From: Streptomyces sp. NRRL B-1140
GTDB lineage: Bacteria; Actinomycetota; Actinomycetes; Streptomycetales; Streptomycetaceae
DNA: 64,000 bases
NCBI RefSeq assembly: GCF_001280065.1
Contig: NZ_LGEA01000014.1
Coordinates: 62,001-126,000 of the forward strand
Reading direction: 5' to 3'
Below the pieces are notes generated by a model, which saw only the letters and a program-made list of their open reading frames with translations, did no database searches and had not been told where the DNA came from. Positions 45,429 through 54,311 of the stretch are shown piece by piece (the first letter of the stretch is position 1; every line of letters starts with the position of its first letter). The position numbers were made by a program, and so were the translations under genes.

Positions 45429-46534
45429 TGTACAAGATCTTCTTCCGTCTCTTCTTCAAGGGGCTGGACCCCGAGCACGCGCACCACATGGCCTTCCGCT
45501 GGATCCGGCTGGCCGCCCGCGTGCCCGTGCTGCGCACCTTCCTCGCGGCCGCCCTGGCGCCCCGCTACAAGGAGCTGCGCACCGAGGCCCTCGGCCTGCG
45601 GATGCACGGCCCCTTCGGGCTCGCGGCCGGCTTCGACAAGAACGCCGTCGGCATCGACGGCATGGCCATGCTCGGCTTCGACCACGTCGAGATCGGCACG
45701 GTGACCGGTGAGCCCCAGCCCGGCAACCCCAAGCAGCGGCTGTTCCGCCTGGTCGCGGACCGCGCGCTGATCAACCGCATGGGCTTCAACAACGACGGCT
45801 CGCTCCGCGTCGCGGCCCGCCTCGCCTCCCGCACGCCCGTCTTCAAGCCGGTCGTCGGCGTCAACATCGGCAAGACCAAGGTCGTCCCCGAGGAGGAGGC
45901 CGTCGCGGACTACGTGAAGTCCGCCGAGCGGCTCGCGCCGTACGCCGACTACCTGGTCGTCAACGTCTCCTCGCCGAACACGCCCGGCCTGCGCAACCTC
46001 CAGGCCACCGAGGCCCTGCGCCCCTTGCTGAGCGCCGTCCGCGAAGCCGCCGACCGCACGGTCTCCGCCCGTCGCGTGCCGCTCCTGGTCAAGATCGCGC
46101 CGGATCTCGCCGACGAGGACGTCGACGCCGTCGCCGACCTGGCCGTGGAGCTCGGCCTGGACGGCATCATCGCCACGAACACCACGATCGCGCGCGAGGG
46201 TCTCGGCCTGAAGTCGGACACCTCCCTGGTCAAGGAGACCGGCGGGCTGTCCGGAGCGCCCCTCAAGGAGCGGTCCCTGGAGGTCCTGCGCCGCCTCTAC
46301 GCGCGCGTGGGCGACCGGATCACCCTGGTGGGCGTCGGCGGCATCGAGACCGCCGAGGACGCCTGGCAGCGCATCCTGGCCGGTGCCACGCTGGTCCAGG
46401 GCTACAGCGCCTTCATCTACGAGGGGCCCTTCTGGGGCCGCGCGATCCACAAGGGGCTCGCCGCACGCCTGGCCGCCGGCCCCTACGCCACGCTCGCCGA
46501 CGCGGTGGGCGCCGACGTGAGGAAGACGGCATGA
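45428..46534 (+). CDS. pyrD: Dihydroorotate dehydrogenase (quinone), class 2
   Basis: FMN enzyme oxidising dihydroorotate with a membrane quinone. The 368-aa protein has the class 2 N-terminal amphipathic helix (MYKIFFRLFFKGLDPEHAHHMAF), GLAAGFDKNAVGIDGM, NRMGFNNDG, the catalytic Ser in VNVSSPNTPGLRNLQ, and VGVGGIETAEDAW. ATG 45428 is used because it begins the conserved helix. pyrF overlaps its stop by 4 nt. Confidence 0.97.
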   Translation: MYKIFFRLFFKGLDPEHAHHMAFRWIRLAARVPVLRTFLAAALAPRYKELRTEALGLRMHGPFGLAAGFDKNAVGIDGMAMLGFDHVEIGTVTGEPQPGNPKQRLFRLVADRALINRMGFNNDGSLRVAARLASRTPVFKPVVGVNIGKTKVVPEEEAVADYVKSAERLAPYADYLVVNVSSPNTPGLRNLQATEALRPLLSAVREAADRTVSARRVPLLVKIAPDLADEDVDAVADLAVELGLDGIIATNTTIAREGLGLKSDTSLVKETGGLSGAPLKERSLEVLRRLYARVGDRITLVGVGGIETAEDAWQRILAGATLVQGYSAFIYEGPFWGRAIHKGLAARLAAGPYATLADAVGADVRKTA

Positions 46535-47376
46535 GCGGTCTCGAACCCTTCGGCGCACGCCTGCGCCGGGCCATGGACGAGCGCGGCCCGCTGTGCGTCG
46601 GCATCGACCCGCACGCCTCCCTGCTCGCCTCGTGGGGCCTGAACGACGACGTGGCGGGTCTGGAGCGGTTCAGCCGCACGGTCGTCGAGGCCGTCGCCGA
46701 CCGGGTCGCCGTGCTCAAGCCGCAGAGCGCGTTCTTCGAGCGCTTCGGCTCCCGGGGCGTCGCCGTGCTGGAGAAGTCGGTGGCCGAGGCCCGGGCGGCG
46801 GGCGCGCTGGTCGTGATGGACGCCAAGCGCGGCGACATCGGCTCGACCATGGCCGCGTACGCCGCCTCCTTCCTGCACAAGGACGCGCCGCTGTTCTCCG
46901 ACGCCCTGACCGTCTCGCCCTACCTCGGGTACGGCTCGCTCAGCCCGGCCGTCGCGCTGGCCCGCGAGAGCGGCGCAGGACTGTTCGTGCTGGCGCTGAC
47001 CTCCAACCCGGAGGGCGGCGAGGTTCAGCACGCCGTGCGGTCCGACGGCCGGAACGTCGGAGCGACGATGCTGGCGCACCTGGCCGCCGAGAACGCGGGG
47101 GAGGAGCCCCTGGGGTCCTTCGGCGCGGTCGTCGGCGCCACCCTCGGTGACCTGTCGACCTACGACCTGGACATCAACGGCCCGCTCCTCGCGCCCGGCA
47201 TCGGTGCCCAGGGCGCCGAGCCGGCCGATCTTCCCGGGGTCTTCGGGGCGGCGGTGCGCAACGTCGTGCCGAACGTGAGCCGGGGAGTGCTACGCCACGG
47301 TCCCGACGTGGTCGCTCTGCGTGACGCCGCCGAGCGCTTCGCGGAGGAGATCCGTCAGGTCGTGACGTCTTCGTGA
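46531..47376 (+). CDS. pyrF: Orotidine 5-phosphate decarboxylase (type 2)
   Basis: Last step of UMP synthesis. The 281-aa protein is the longer actinobacterial type 2 form, with CVGIDPHASLL, the catalytic VVMDAKRGDIGSTMAAYA, and NVSRGVL-type phosphate region near the C-terminus (VVPNVSRGVLRHG). Its ATGA overlaps pyrD. It ends the operon; no strong terminator was seen directly behind it. Confidence 0.96.
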   Translation: MSGLEPFGARLRRAMDERGPLCVGIDPHASLLASWGLNDDVAGLERFSRTVVEAVADRVAVLKPQSAFFERFGSRGVAVLEKSVAEARAAGALVVMDAKRGDIGSTMAAYAASFLHKDAPLFSDALTVSPYLGYGSLSPAVALARESGAGLFVLALTSNPEGGEVQHAVRSDGRNVGATMLAHLAAENAGEEPLGSFGAVVGATLGDLSTYDLDINGPLLAPGIGAQGAEPADLPGVFGAAVRNVVPNVSRGVLRHGPDVVALRDAAERFAEEIRQVVTSS

Positions 47377-47515
47377 GGCGGTCCGGACCTTCCGCTGAGA
47401 CCTCCGATGAGTGGTCCGGGGCGGCCTTGAGTCTGAATACATCCTCAAATCCGGGGCAGTATGTCCTAAATGTCCGTCCAGATGAAGGCTGACCAGGACT
47501 TTTCCGCTGTTCTCA

Positions 47516-47564
47516 ATGACTCCGGCGGACTTGCCCGCTAGTCTCCGACGAGAGAACGGGCAAG
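47516..47564 (+). promoter_or_regulatory. Promoter and overlapping hairpin for mihF
   Basis: ATGACT (47516-47521), a 17-nt spacer and TAGTCT (47539-47544) form a good promoter, giving a leader of about 100 nt. CTTGCCCG (47530-47537) and CGGGCAAG (47557-47564) are exact complements flanking the -10, so a dyad covers the promoter. A second -10-like TAGGTT is at 47601-47606. Confidence 0.5.
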
Positions 47565-47653
47565 CGTGTGTTGCTCGTGGCTCCCCAGGTGTGGGGCGAC
47601 TAGGTTCCTCACCGGTCCGTATCCGACAGTTCGACATCCGAGGTGACGTAGGC

Positions 47654-47977
47654 GTGGCTCTTCCGCCCCTTACCCCTGAACAGCGCGCAGCCGCGCTCGA
47701 AAAGGCCGCCGCGGCTCGCCGGGAGCGGGCCGAGGTCAAGAATCGACTCAAGCACTCCGGCGCCTCCCTTCACGAGGTCATCAAGCAGGGCCAGGAGAAC
47801 GACGTCATCGGCAAGATGAAGGTCTCCGCCCTCCTCGAGTCGCTGCCGGGCGTGGGCAAGGTCCGCGCCAAGCAGATCATGGAGCGACTCGGCATCTCCG
47901 AGAGCCGCCGTGTGCGTGGCCTCGGTTCCAACCAGATCGCCTCCCTGGAGCGCGAGTTCGGCAGCACCGGCTCCTGA
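47654..47977 (+). CDS. mihF: Actinobacterial integration host factor (sIHF/mIHF)
   Basis: Small nucleoid-associated protein, unrelated to E. coli IHF, that binds and bends DNA and affects sporulation and antibiotic production in Streptomyces (SCO1480). The 107-aa protein has a long N-terminal helix rich in Ala/Glu/Arg ([20 protein letters not shown]) and a helix-two-turn-helix/HhH-like DNA-binding part ([18 protein letters not shown]). GTG 47654 gives the characterised length. The open frame extends upstream but is unlike the family. gmk follows. Confidence 0.95.
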   Translation: MALPPLTPEQRAAALEKAAAARRERAEVKNRLKHSGASLHEVIKQGQENDVIGKMKVSALLESLPGVGKVRAKQIMERLGISESRRVRGLGSNQIASLEREFGSTGS

Positions 47978-48023
47978 ACGGCGCAGTCCGGGGAAGCGAG
48001 TCCCGGGCACTCCGCGATTGCTG

Positions 48024-48035
48024 GATAATCGCTGC
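48024..48035 (+). promoter_or_regulatory. Candidate leaderless promoter for gmk
   Basis: GATAAT (48024-48029), close to TATAAT, ends 6 nt before ATG 48036 with no ribosome binding site between. This fits transcription starting at or near the start codon. Confidence 0.55.
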
Positions 48036-48629
48036 ATGGCTGCAACACCCCGGGGGACGTCCCCCGTACCCCCGGACGTACGTCCGCGGCTGACCGTGCT
48101 CTCCGGCCCCTCCGGGGTCGGCAAGAGCACGGTCGTCGCCCATATGCGCAAGGAACACCCCGAGGTCTGGCTCTCCGTGTCGGCCACGACCCGCAAGCCC
48201 CGCCCCGGCGAGCAGCACGGAGTCCACTACTTCTTCGTCTCCGACGACGAGATGGACAAGCTCATCGCCAACGGGGAACTGCTGGAGTGGGCCGAGTTCG
48301 CCGGCAACCGCTACGGCACGCCGCGTGCGGCCGTGCAGGAGCGACTGGAGAACGGCGAGCCCGTGCTCCTGGAGATCGATCTGCAGGGCGCCCGCCTGGT
48401 CCGTGAGTCGATGCCCGAGGCCCAGCTGGTGTTCCTGGCTCCTCCCTCCTGGGAGGAGCTCGTACGCAGACTCACCGGGCGGGGCACCGAACCGCCCGAG
48501 GTGATCGAGCGCCGGCTCGGCGCGGCGAAGATCGAACTCGCGGCCGAGCCGGAGTTCGACACCACCCTGGTCAACACCTCCGTCGAGGACGTGGCCCGCG
48601 AGCTGCTAGCCTTGATGGACGTCGTGTGA
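48036..48629 (+). CDS. gmk: Guanylate kinase
   Basis: Phosphorylates GMP to GDP. The 197-aa protein has a P-loop [16 protein letters not shown], the GMP-binding [23 protein letters not shown] and [12 protein letters not shown], and [17 protein letters not shown] short Pro/Thr-rich N-terminus precedes it. ATG 48036 lies behind a leaderless-type -10. rpoZ follows after 68 nt, and the mihF-gmk-rpoZ-coaBC-metK order is conserved with M. tuberculosis Rv1388-Rv1392. Confidence 0.96.
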   Translation: MAATPRGTSPVPPDVRPRLTVLSGPSGVGKSTVVAHMRKEHPEVWLSVSATTRKPRPGEQHGVHYFFVSDDEMDKLIANGELLEWAEFAGNRYGTPRAAVQERLENGEPVLLEIDLQGARLVRESMPEAQLVFLAPPSWEELVRRLTGRGTEPPEVIERRLGAAKIELAAEPEFDTTLVNTSVEDVARELLALMDVV

Positions 48630-48697
48630 CCATCGCCGCCCGTTCCGGCCGGCCGATCACCCCGACAGAATCTTTCCCATCCATCGGAAGGTAGAGC

Positions 48698-48970
48698 GTG
48701 TCCTCTTCCATCTCCGCGCCCGAGGGCATCATCAACCCGCCGATCGACGAGCTCCTCGAGGCCACCGACTCGAAGTACAGCCTGGTGATCTACGCGGCCA
48801 AGCGTGCCCGCCAGATCAACGCGTACTACTCGCAGCTCGGCGAGGGTCTCCTCGAGTACGTCGGTCCTCTCGTCGACACCCACGTCCACGAGAAGCCCCT
48901 CTCGATCGCCCTCCGCGAGATCAACGCGGGTCTTCTGACGTCCGAGGCCGTCGAGGGCCCGGCGCAGTAA
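48698..48970 (+). CDS. rpoZ: RNA polymerase omega subunit
   Basis: Stabilises the beta-prime subunit and helps assemble the polymerase. The 90-aa protein shows the family segment [32 protein letters not shown] and the C-terminal [18 protein letters not shown] 48698 has GGAAGG about 8 nt upstream. In Streptomyces omega is dispensable but affects differentiation. Confidence 0.97.
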   Translation: MSSSISAPEGIINPPIDELLEATDSKYSLVIYAAKRARQINAYYSQLGEGLLEYVGPLVDTHVHEKPLSIALREINAGLLTSEAVEGPAQ

Positions 48971-49084
48971 GCAGGATTGACAGCTTCACGCTGGCTCATC
49001 CACAGGCCCGGCAGGCCTACTGCCGGGCCTGTGGTGTGTCATGGAGTCGTACGGTGTGCCGGTAGCCGAGGTCCGGGGAGAGAC

Positions 49085-50287
49085 GTGGACAAGCCGAAGG
49101 TCGTTCTGGGGGTCAGCGGGGGCATCGCCGCGTACAAGGCCTGTGAGCTGCTGCGGCGGCTGACGGAGTCGGGCCACGACGTGCGGGTGGTGCCGACCGC
49201 CTCCGCGCTGCACTTCGTCGGCGCCGCCACCTGGTCCGCGCTCTCCGGCAACCCCGTCTCCACCGAGGTGTGGGACGACGTGCACGAGGTCCCGCACGTC
49301 CGCATCGGGCAGCACGCCGACCTGGTCGTCGTCGCCCCCGCCACCGCCGACATGCTCGCCAAGGCGGCCCACGGCCTCGCCGACGACCTCCTCACCAACA
49401 CGCTGCTCACCGCCCGATGTCCGGTGGTCTTCGCGCCCGCCATGCACACGGAGATGTGGGAGCACCCGGCCACCCAGGAGAACGTGGCCACGCTGCGCCG
49501 CCGCGGCGCCCTCGTCATCGAGCCGGCCGTGGGCCGCCTCACCGGCGTCGACACCGGCAAGGGCCGACTGCCCGACCCGGGCGAGATCTTCGAGCTCTGC
49601 CGCCGTGTGCTGGCCCGAGGGGTCACCGAGCCCGACCTCACGGGCCGGCATGTCGTCGTGAGCGCCGGCGGCACCCGCGAGCCCCTGGACCCCGTCCGTT
49701 TCCTGGGCAACCGTTCCTCCGGCAAGCAGGGCTACGCCCTCGCCCGCACCGCCGCCGCCCGCGGCGCCCGCGTCACGCTGATCGCGGCCAACAGCACCCT
49801 GCCCGCCCCGGCGGGCGTCGACGTCGTCCCGGTCGGCACCGCCGTGGAGCTGCGCGAGGCGGTGCTGGGCGCCGCGCCGGACGCCGACGCCGTGGTGATG
49901 GCGGCCGCGGTGGCGGACTTCCGTCCGGCGGCGTACGCGGCGGGGAAGATCAAGAAGAAGGACGGCCAGGAGCCCGAGCCGATCACCCTGGTGCGGAATC
50001 CGGACGTTCTCGCGGAGATCTCCGCCGACCGGGCCCGCACAGGACAGGTGATCGTCGGCTTCGCCGCGGAGACGGACGACGTCCTCGCCAACGGCCGCGC
50101 CAAGCTCAAGCGCAAGGGCTGCGACCTGCTGGTCGTGAACGAGGTGGGGGAGCGCAAGACCTTCGGTTCCGAGGAGAACGAGGCGGTCGTGCTCGGCGCG
50201 GACGGCAGCGAGACCGCCGTGGCGCACGGCCCCAAGGAAGCCCTGGCCGAGACGGTGTGGGACCTGGTGGCCGAGCGCCTGCGCTGA
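49085..50287 (+). CDS. coaBC: Bifunctional phosphopantothenoylcysteine decarboxylase/synthetase CoaBC
   Basis: Two consecutive steps of coenzyme A synthesis. The 400-aa protein has an FMN-binding CoaC half (VVLGVSGGIAAYKACELLRRL, VVVAPATADMLAK) and a CoaB half from about residue 185 (VVVSAGGTREPLDPVRFLGNRSSGKQGYALA, GKIKKK). Two positions differ from E. coli Dfp: PAMN is PAMH (His121), and the flap ACG is LTG (Thr153 where E. coli has Cys158). GTG 49085 is chosen to start at the conserved DKPKVVLGVSGG. A 9-bp hairpin follows the stop. Confidence 0.95.
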   Translation: MDKPKVVLGVSGGIAAYKACELLRRLTESGHDVRVVPTASALHFVGAATWSALSGNPVSTEVWDDVHEVPHVRIGQHADLVVVAPATADMLAKAAHGLADDLLTNTLLTARCPVVFAPAMHTEMWEHPATQENVATLRRRGALVIEPAVGRLTGVDTGKGRLPDPGEIFELCRRVLARGVTEPDLTGRHVVVSAGGTREPLDPVRFLGNRSSGKQGYALARTAAARGARVTLIAANSTLPAPAGVDVVPVGTAVELREAVLGAAPDADAVVMAAAVADFRPAAYAAGKIKKKDGQEPEPITLVRNPDVLAEISADRARTGQVIVGFAAETDDVLANGRAKLKRKGCDLLVVNEVGERKTFGSEENEAVVLGADGSETAVAHGPKEALAETVWDLVAERLR

Positions 50288-50324
50288 GGTCCGGTCGCCG
50301 GGCGCCCGCTGCGGCCCGATCGTC

Positions 50325-50350
50325 GTCCACCCGCTCGAAAACGGGTGGAC
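50325..50350 (+). terminator. Terminator-like hairpin after coaBC
   Basis: GTCCACCCG (50325-50333) pairs with CGGGTGGAC (50342-50350) around CTCGAAAA. It lies 37 nt after the coaBC stop, before the metK promoter. Confidence 0.6.
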
Positions 50351-50463
50351 CCGGGCGTGGCGCCTCTGGCCAACGTCGCTCGCCATTGGGCAGAATGCCC
50401 GTGCCGCAGGTCACAGCGCTCCCGAGTGGCGAGACAGGGGGCCCGTGGCCGAAGCGTGACCCG

Positions 50464-50507
50464 TAAACTGTTCCACGGACGGCGCCGGGTGCAGCCCCCG
50501 CCGTCCG
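50464..50507 (+). promoter_or_regulatory. metK -10 element and leader hairpin
   Basis: TAAACT (50464-50469) is a good -10. Starting just behind it, CGGACGGCG (50476-50484) pairs with CGCCGTCCG (50499-50507) around a 14-nt loop, so the metK transcript begins with a 9-bp hairpin. I could not fit any known SAM riboswitch to this leader. Confidence 0.5.
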
Positions 50508-50548
50508 CCAATGATCAGCCAGCAGCCGCTGCAACCCCAGGGAGCGTT

Positions 50549-51757
50549 GTGTCCCGTCGCCTGTTCACCTCGGAGTCCGTGACCGAGGGTCACCCCGACA
50601 AGATCGCTGACCAGATCAGCGACACCATTCTCGACGCGCTCCTGCGCGAGGACCCCTCCTCGCGCGTCGCCGTCGAGACCCTGATCACGACCGGCCTGGT
50701 GCACGTGGCCGGCGAGGTCACGACCAAGACGTACGCGGACATCGCGACGCTGGTCCGCAACAAGATCCTCGAGATCGGTTACGACTCCTCCAAGAAGGGC
50801 TTCGACGGCGCGTCCTGCGGCGTGTCCGTGTCCATCGGCGCGCAGTCCCCGGACATCGCCCAGGGCGTGGACACGGCCTACGAGAAGCGCGTCGAGGGCG
50901 ACGAGGACGAGCTCGACAAGCAGGGCGCCGGCGACCAGGGCCTGATGTTCGGCTACGCGACGGACGAGACGCCGACGCTGATGCCGCTGCCGATCTTCCT
51001 GGCCCACCGCCTGTCGAAGCGGCTGTCCGACGTGCGCAAGAACGGCACCATCCCCTACCTGCGCCCGGACGGCAAGACCCAGGTCACCATCGAGTACGAC
51101 GGCGACAAGGCGGTCCGTCTGGACACCGTCGTGGTCTCCTCGCAGCACGCCTCCGACATCGACCTGGACTCGCTGCTGGCTCCCGACATCAAGGAGTTCG
51201 TGGTCGAGCCCGAGCTGAAGGCCCTGCTGGACGACGGCATCAAGCTCGACACGGAGAACTACCGGCTCCTGGTCAACCCCACCGGCCGCTTCGAGATCGG
51301 CGGCCCGATGGGTGACGCCGGCCTCACCGGCCGCAAGATCATCATCGACACCTACGGCGGCATGGCCCGCCACGGTGGTGGCGCGTTCTCCGGCAAGGAC
51401 CCCTCCAAGGTGGACCGTTCCGCCGCGTACGCGATGCGCTGGGTCGCGAAGAACGTGGTCGCAGCGGGTCTCGCCACCCGCTGCGAGGTCCAGGTCGCGT
51501 ACGCGATCGGCAAGGCCGAGCCGGTGGGTCTGTTCGTCGAGACCTTCGGCACCGCCAAGATCGACACCGAGAAGATCGAGAAGGCGATCGACGAGGTCTT
51601 CGACCTCCGCCCGGCCGCCATCATCCGCGACCTCGACCTGCTCCGCCCGATCTACTCGCAGACCGCGGCGTACGGTCACTTCGGCCGCGAGCTTCCCGAC
51701 TTCACGTGGGAGCGGACGGACCGCGTGGACGCGCTGCGCAAGGCCGCGGGGCTGTAG
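50549..51757 (+). CDS. metK: S-adenosylmethionine synthetase
   Basis: Makes SAM from methionine and ATP. SAM supply strongly affects antibiotic production in Streptomyces (metK, SCO1476). The 402-aa protein has the motifs [45 protein letters not shown] and [22 protein letters not shown] 50549 begins [10 protein letters not shown], with GGAG 5 nt upstream. The last codons and stop are part of a 26-nt tandem duplication, and a strong terminator follows. Confidence 0.98.
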   Translation: MSRRLFTSESVTEGHPDKIADQISDTILDALLREDPSSRVAVETLITTGLVHVAGEVTTKTYADIATLVRNKILEIGYDSSKKGFDGASCGVSVSIGAQSPDIAQGVDTAYEKRVEGDEDELDKQGAGDQGLMFGYATDETPTLMPLPIFLAHRLSKRLSDVRKNGTIPYLRPDGKTQVTIEYDGDKAVRLDTVVVSSQHASDIDLDSLLAPDIKEFVVEPELKALLDDGIKLDTENYRLLVNPTGRFEIGGPMGDAGLTGRKIIIDTYGGMARHGGGAFSGKDPSKVDRSAAYAMRWVAKNVVAAGLATRCEVQVAYAIGKAEPVGLFVETFGTAKIDTEKIEKAIDEVFDLRPAAIIRDLDLLRPIYSQTAAYGHFGRELPDFTWERTDRVDALRKAAGL

Positions 51758-51794
51758 GTCCCGGATCTGCCGCGGGGCTGTAAGTCCCGGATGT
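51743..51794 (+). repeat. 26-nt tandem duplication at the metK 3-prime end
   Basis: Two adjacent copies of a GCCGCGGGGCTGTARGTCCC-type unit (51743-51768 and 51769-51794) differ at 2 of 26 positions. The first includes the metK stop TAG. The second carries TAA at the same place outside the gene. Confidence 0.8.
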
Positions 51795-51797
51795 GAG

Positions 51798-51820
51798 GCC
51801 CGGCCCCTCGGGGGCCGGGC
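51798..51820 (+). terminator. Intrinsic terminator after metK
   Basis: GCCCGGCCCC (51798-51807), loop TCG, GGGGCCGGGC (51811-51820), then TTT. Perfect 10-bp stem. Confidence 0.88.
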
Positions 51821-51889
51821 TTTGCCGTGTCCCGCGGGTGCCCTCCCGGGAACCCCCGGTTGTCAGCGGGGTTTGGTAAGAATGCAAGC

Positions 51890-54058
51890 GTGAGCAGCGA
51901 GAACGAACAAGCGGGCGGGGGCGCGGAGGGTGCGCCGCCGCCCGAGCAGCTCGCGCTCATCCGGGACAGTGTGCGCAAGGCGAAGACACCCCGGGCCAAG
52001 CCGCGGACCTGGCGGGGGGCCGCCCTCGCCAAGGAGCTGCCCGTCGCGCGTGTCCTCGTCGACAAGGGCGTGCTCCATCTCGACCGGTACTTCGACTACG
52101 CCGTGCCCGAGGAGCTGGACGCGGAAGCCCAGCCGGGCGTGCGCGTGCGGGTCCGGTTCGGGGCCGGGCGGCACCGCGTGCGCGAAGGGCGGCGCGAGGG
52201 CGGCGGACTGATCGACGGCTTCCTCGTCGAGCGGCTGGCCGAGTCCGACTACTCCGGGCCGCTGGCCGCCCTCGCCCAGGTCGTGTCGCCCGAGCGGGTG
52301 CTGAGCGAGGAGCTGCTGGGGCTGGCCCGGGCGGTCGCCGACCGGTACGCGGGCAGCCTCGCCGACGTCCTGCAGCTCGCCGTCCCTCCGCGCAACGCAC
52401 GGGCCGAGCAGCGCCCCTCACCCGACCCGTTGCCCCCGCCCCCGGCGCCCGAAGCCGGAAGCTGGCAGCGGTACGAGCGCGGGGCGGCCTTCCTGGAATC
52501 CCTGGTGTCCGGCGGAGCGCCCCGGGCCGTGTGGAACGCGCTGCCCGGGCCCCAGTGGAGCGAGGAGCTGGCCCGGGCCGTCGCCGCGACGCTGGCCTCC
52601 GGGCGCGGGGCGCTCGCCGTCCTGCCCGACGGACGGGCGGTCGCACGAGTCGACGCCGCGCTGACCTCCCTGCTGGGGAAGGGGCGGCACGCGGTGCTCA
52701 CCGCCGACGCCGGCCCGGAGAAGCGGTACGCGCAGTGGCTCGCGGTGCGGCGCGGTTCCGTCCGGGCCGTGATCGGGACCCGAGCCGCCATGTTCGCGCC
52801 CGTCCAGAACCTCGGCCTGGTCGCGCTCTGGGACGACGGCGACGACAGCCACAGCGAGCAGCACGCCCCGCAGCCTCACGCCCGCGAGGTGCTCCTGCTG
52901 CGGGCCGCCCAGGACAAGTGCGGCTTTCTGCTGGGGAGCTGGGGCTGCACGGTGGAGGCCGCCCAGCTCGTCGAAAGCGGCTGGGCGGGGCCGCTCGTCG
53001 CAGGCCGGGACCAGGTGCGGGGGGCCGCCCCGCTCGTCCGGACCGTCGGGGACCAGGATCTCGCCCGCGACGAGGCCGCCCGGGCCGCCCGGTTGCCGAC
53101 ACTCGCCTGGCAGGCCGTCAGGGACGGCCTCAAGCACGGCCCGGTGCTGGTGCAGGTGCCCCGCCGGGGGTACGTCCCGCGCATGGCGTGCGCCCACTGC
53201 CGGGCGCCCGCGCGCTGCCGGCACTGCTCCGGGCCGCTGGAGGCGCCGGACGGCGGTGCCCTGAACTGCGGGTGGTGCGGACGCGAGGAGAGCGGCTGGC
53301 ACTGCCCCGACTGCGGTTCCTTCCGTCTGCGCGCCTCGGTCGTGGGGGCTCGCCGGACCGCCGAGGAACTGGGCCGGGCCTTCCCCGCCGTCCCGGTGCG
53401 CACCTCGGGGCGGGAACACGTGCTCGACACAGTGCCGTCAGCGCCCGCGCTGGTCGTGAGCACGCCGGGGGCCGAGCCCGTCGCCGAGGGCGGATACGCG
53501 GCGGCACTGCTGCTCGACGGGTGGGCCATGCTCGGGCGGCCCGATCTGCGGGCCGGGGAGGACGCACTGCGGCGGTGGATCGCCGCCGCGTCCCTCGTCC
53601 GGCCGCAGCCGGCCGGGGGCACGGTGGTGGTCGTGGCCGAGCCGACGCTGCGGCCCGTGCAGGCGCTCGTCCGCTGGGACCCCGTCGGCCACGCGGTGCG
53701 GGAACTCGCCGAGCGGGCCGAGCTGGGGTTTCCGCCGGTGTCGCGGATGGCTGCCGTGTCGGGCCCGCCGGAGGCGCTGGCGGGATTCCTCCGTGCGGCC
53801 GCACTGCCGCCCGAGGCGGAGGTGCTGGGGCCGGTTCCGTTGCCGGTCACCGCGCCCGGGCGGCCTCGCCGGGCGGGGGCGCCGCCGCCCGGCGAGCAGT
53901 GGGAGCGGGCGCTGCTGCGGGTGCCGCCGGGCAGGGGCGCCGCGCTGGCCGGCGCGCTCAAGGCCGCGCAGGCCGCGCGGATGGCCCGGGGGAGTGGCGG
54001 TGGGGCGGGAACCGGCGCCGGGGTGTGGGTGCGGATCGATCCTGCCGACATCGGGTGA
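51890..54058 (+). CDS. priA: PriA-like primosomal protein lacking helicase motifs
   Basis: Primosomal protein N-prime, involved in replication restart. The 722-aa protein keeps the N-terminal 3-prime DNA-binding domain (ARVLVDKGVLHLDRYFDYAVPEEL) and eight zinc-binding cysteines at about residues 434-475 (CAHCRAPARCRHC, CGWCGREESGWHCPDC). The Walker A region near residue 217 reads NALPGPQWSEEL instead of a GxGKT loop. The DEAH box near 313 reads LWDDGDDS. This loss is a known actinobacterial trait, so it is probably not an active helicase. GTG 51890 is used. Several upstream codons are unlike the family. Confidence 0.88.
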   Translation: MSSENEQAGGGAEGAPPPEQLALIRDSVRKAKTPRAKPRTWRGAALAKELPVARVLVDKGVLHLDRYFDYAVPEELDAEAQPGVRVRVRFGAGRHRVREGRREGGGLIDGFLVERLAESDYSGPLAALAQVVSPERVLSEELLGLARAVADRYAGSLADVLQLAVPPRNARAEQRPSPDPLPPPPAPEAGSWQRYERGAAFLESLVSGGAPRAVWNALPGPQWSEELARAVAATLASGRGALAVLPDGRAVARVDAALTSLLGKGRHAVLTADAGPEKRYAQWLAVRRGSVRAVIGTRAAMFAPVQNLGLVALWDDGDDSHSEQHAPQPHAREVLLLRAAQDKCGFLLGSWGCTVEAAQLVESGWAGPLVAGRDQVRGAAPLVRTVGDQDLARDEAARAARLPTLAWQAVRDGLKHGPVLVQVPRRGYVPRMACAHCRAPARCRHCSGPLEAPDGGALNCGWCGREESGWHCPDCGSFRLRASVVGARRTAEELGRAFPAVPVRTSGREHVLDTVPSAPALVVSTPGAEPVAEGGYAAALLLDGWAMLGRPDLRAGEDALRRWIAAASLVRPQPAGGTVVVVAEPTLRPVQALVRWDPVGHAVRELAERAELGFPPVSRMAAVSGPPEALAGFLRAAALPPEAEVLGPVPLPVTAPGRPRRAGAPPPGEQWERALLRVPPGRGAALAGALKAAQAARMARGSGGGAGTGAGVWVRIDPADIG

Positions 54059-54060
54059 GC

Positions 54061-54120
54061 GTCGCCTCGGACCGGCACGGTGATGGGAGCCTCGCCTCGG
54101 ACCGGCACGGTGATGGGAGC
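54061..54120. repeat. Two tandem 30-nt repeats after priA
   Basis: Units 54061-54090 and 54091-54120 (TCGCCTCGGACCGGCACGGT then GATGGGAGC) differ only at the first base. They begin 2 nt after the priA stop. Confidence 0.9.
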
Positions 54121-54171
54121 GGCACGAGAAGTGGGCCGGTACGAGGAGTGGGTCGGCACGAGAAGTTGCTG
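54121..54171. repeat. Three 17-nt repeats after the 30-nt repeats
   Basis: GGCACGAGAAGTGGGCC, GGTACGAGGAGTGGGTC and GGCACGAGAAGTTGCTG follow each other without gap. The array continues directly from the 30-nt repeats. Confidence 0.8.
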
Positions 54172-54263
54172 CAGGCGACATGCGGTCGGGCGCGCCGCTG
54201 ACGCTCGATCAGGCGCCGCAGGTGGCGGCGGGAGCCGTCCAGCGAGTGCGGCCCGATGCGCGG

Positions 54264-54294
54264 CCGCCCTCCCGGGAGCGGTCCGGGAGGGCGG
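54264..54294. terminator. Terminator between convergent priA and the HTH gene
   Basis: CCGCCCTCCCGG (54264-54275) and CCGGGAGGGCGG (54283-54294) form a perfect 12-bp stem with a 7-nt loop. It is 18 nt past the HTH gene stop, so it probably serves both strands. Confidence 0.8.
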
Positions 54295-54311
54295 GGCGAA
54301 GGGCGCGGGCG

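Noticed and set aside
50288..50548. SAM riboswitch upstream of metK
   Set aside because: Only a simple 9-bp hairpin was found. I could not draw the multi-helix core or pseudoknot of SAM-I, SAM-II or SAM-IV. A covariance-model search would settle it.
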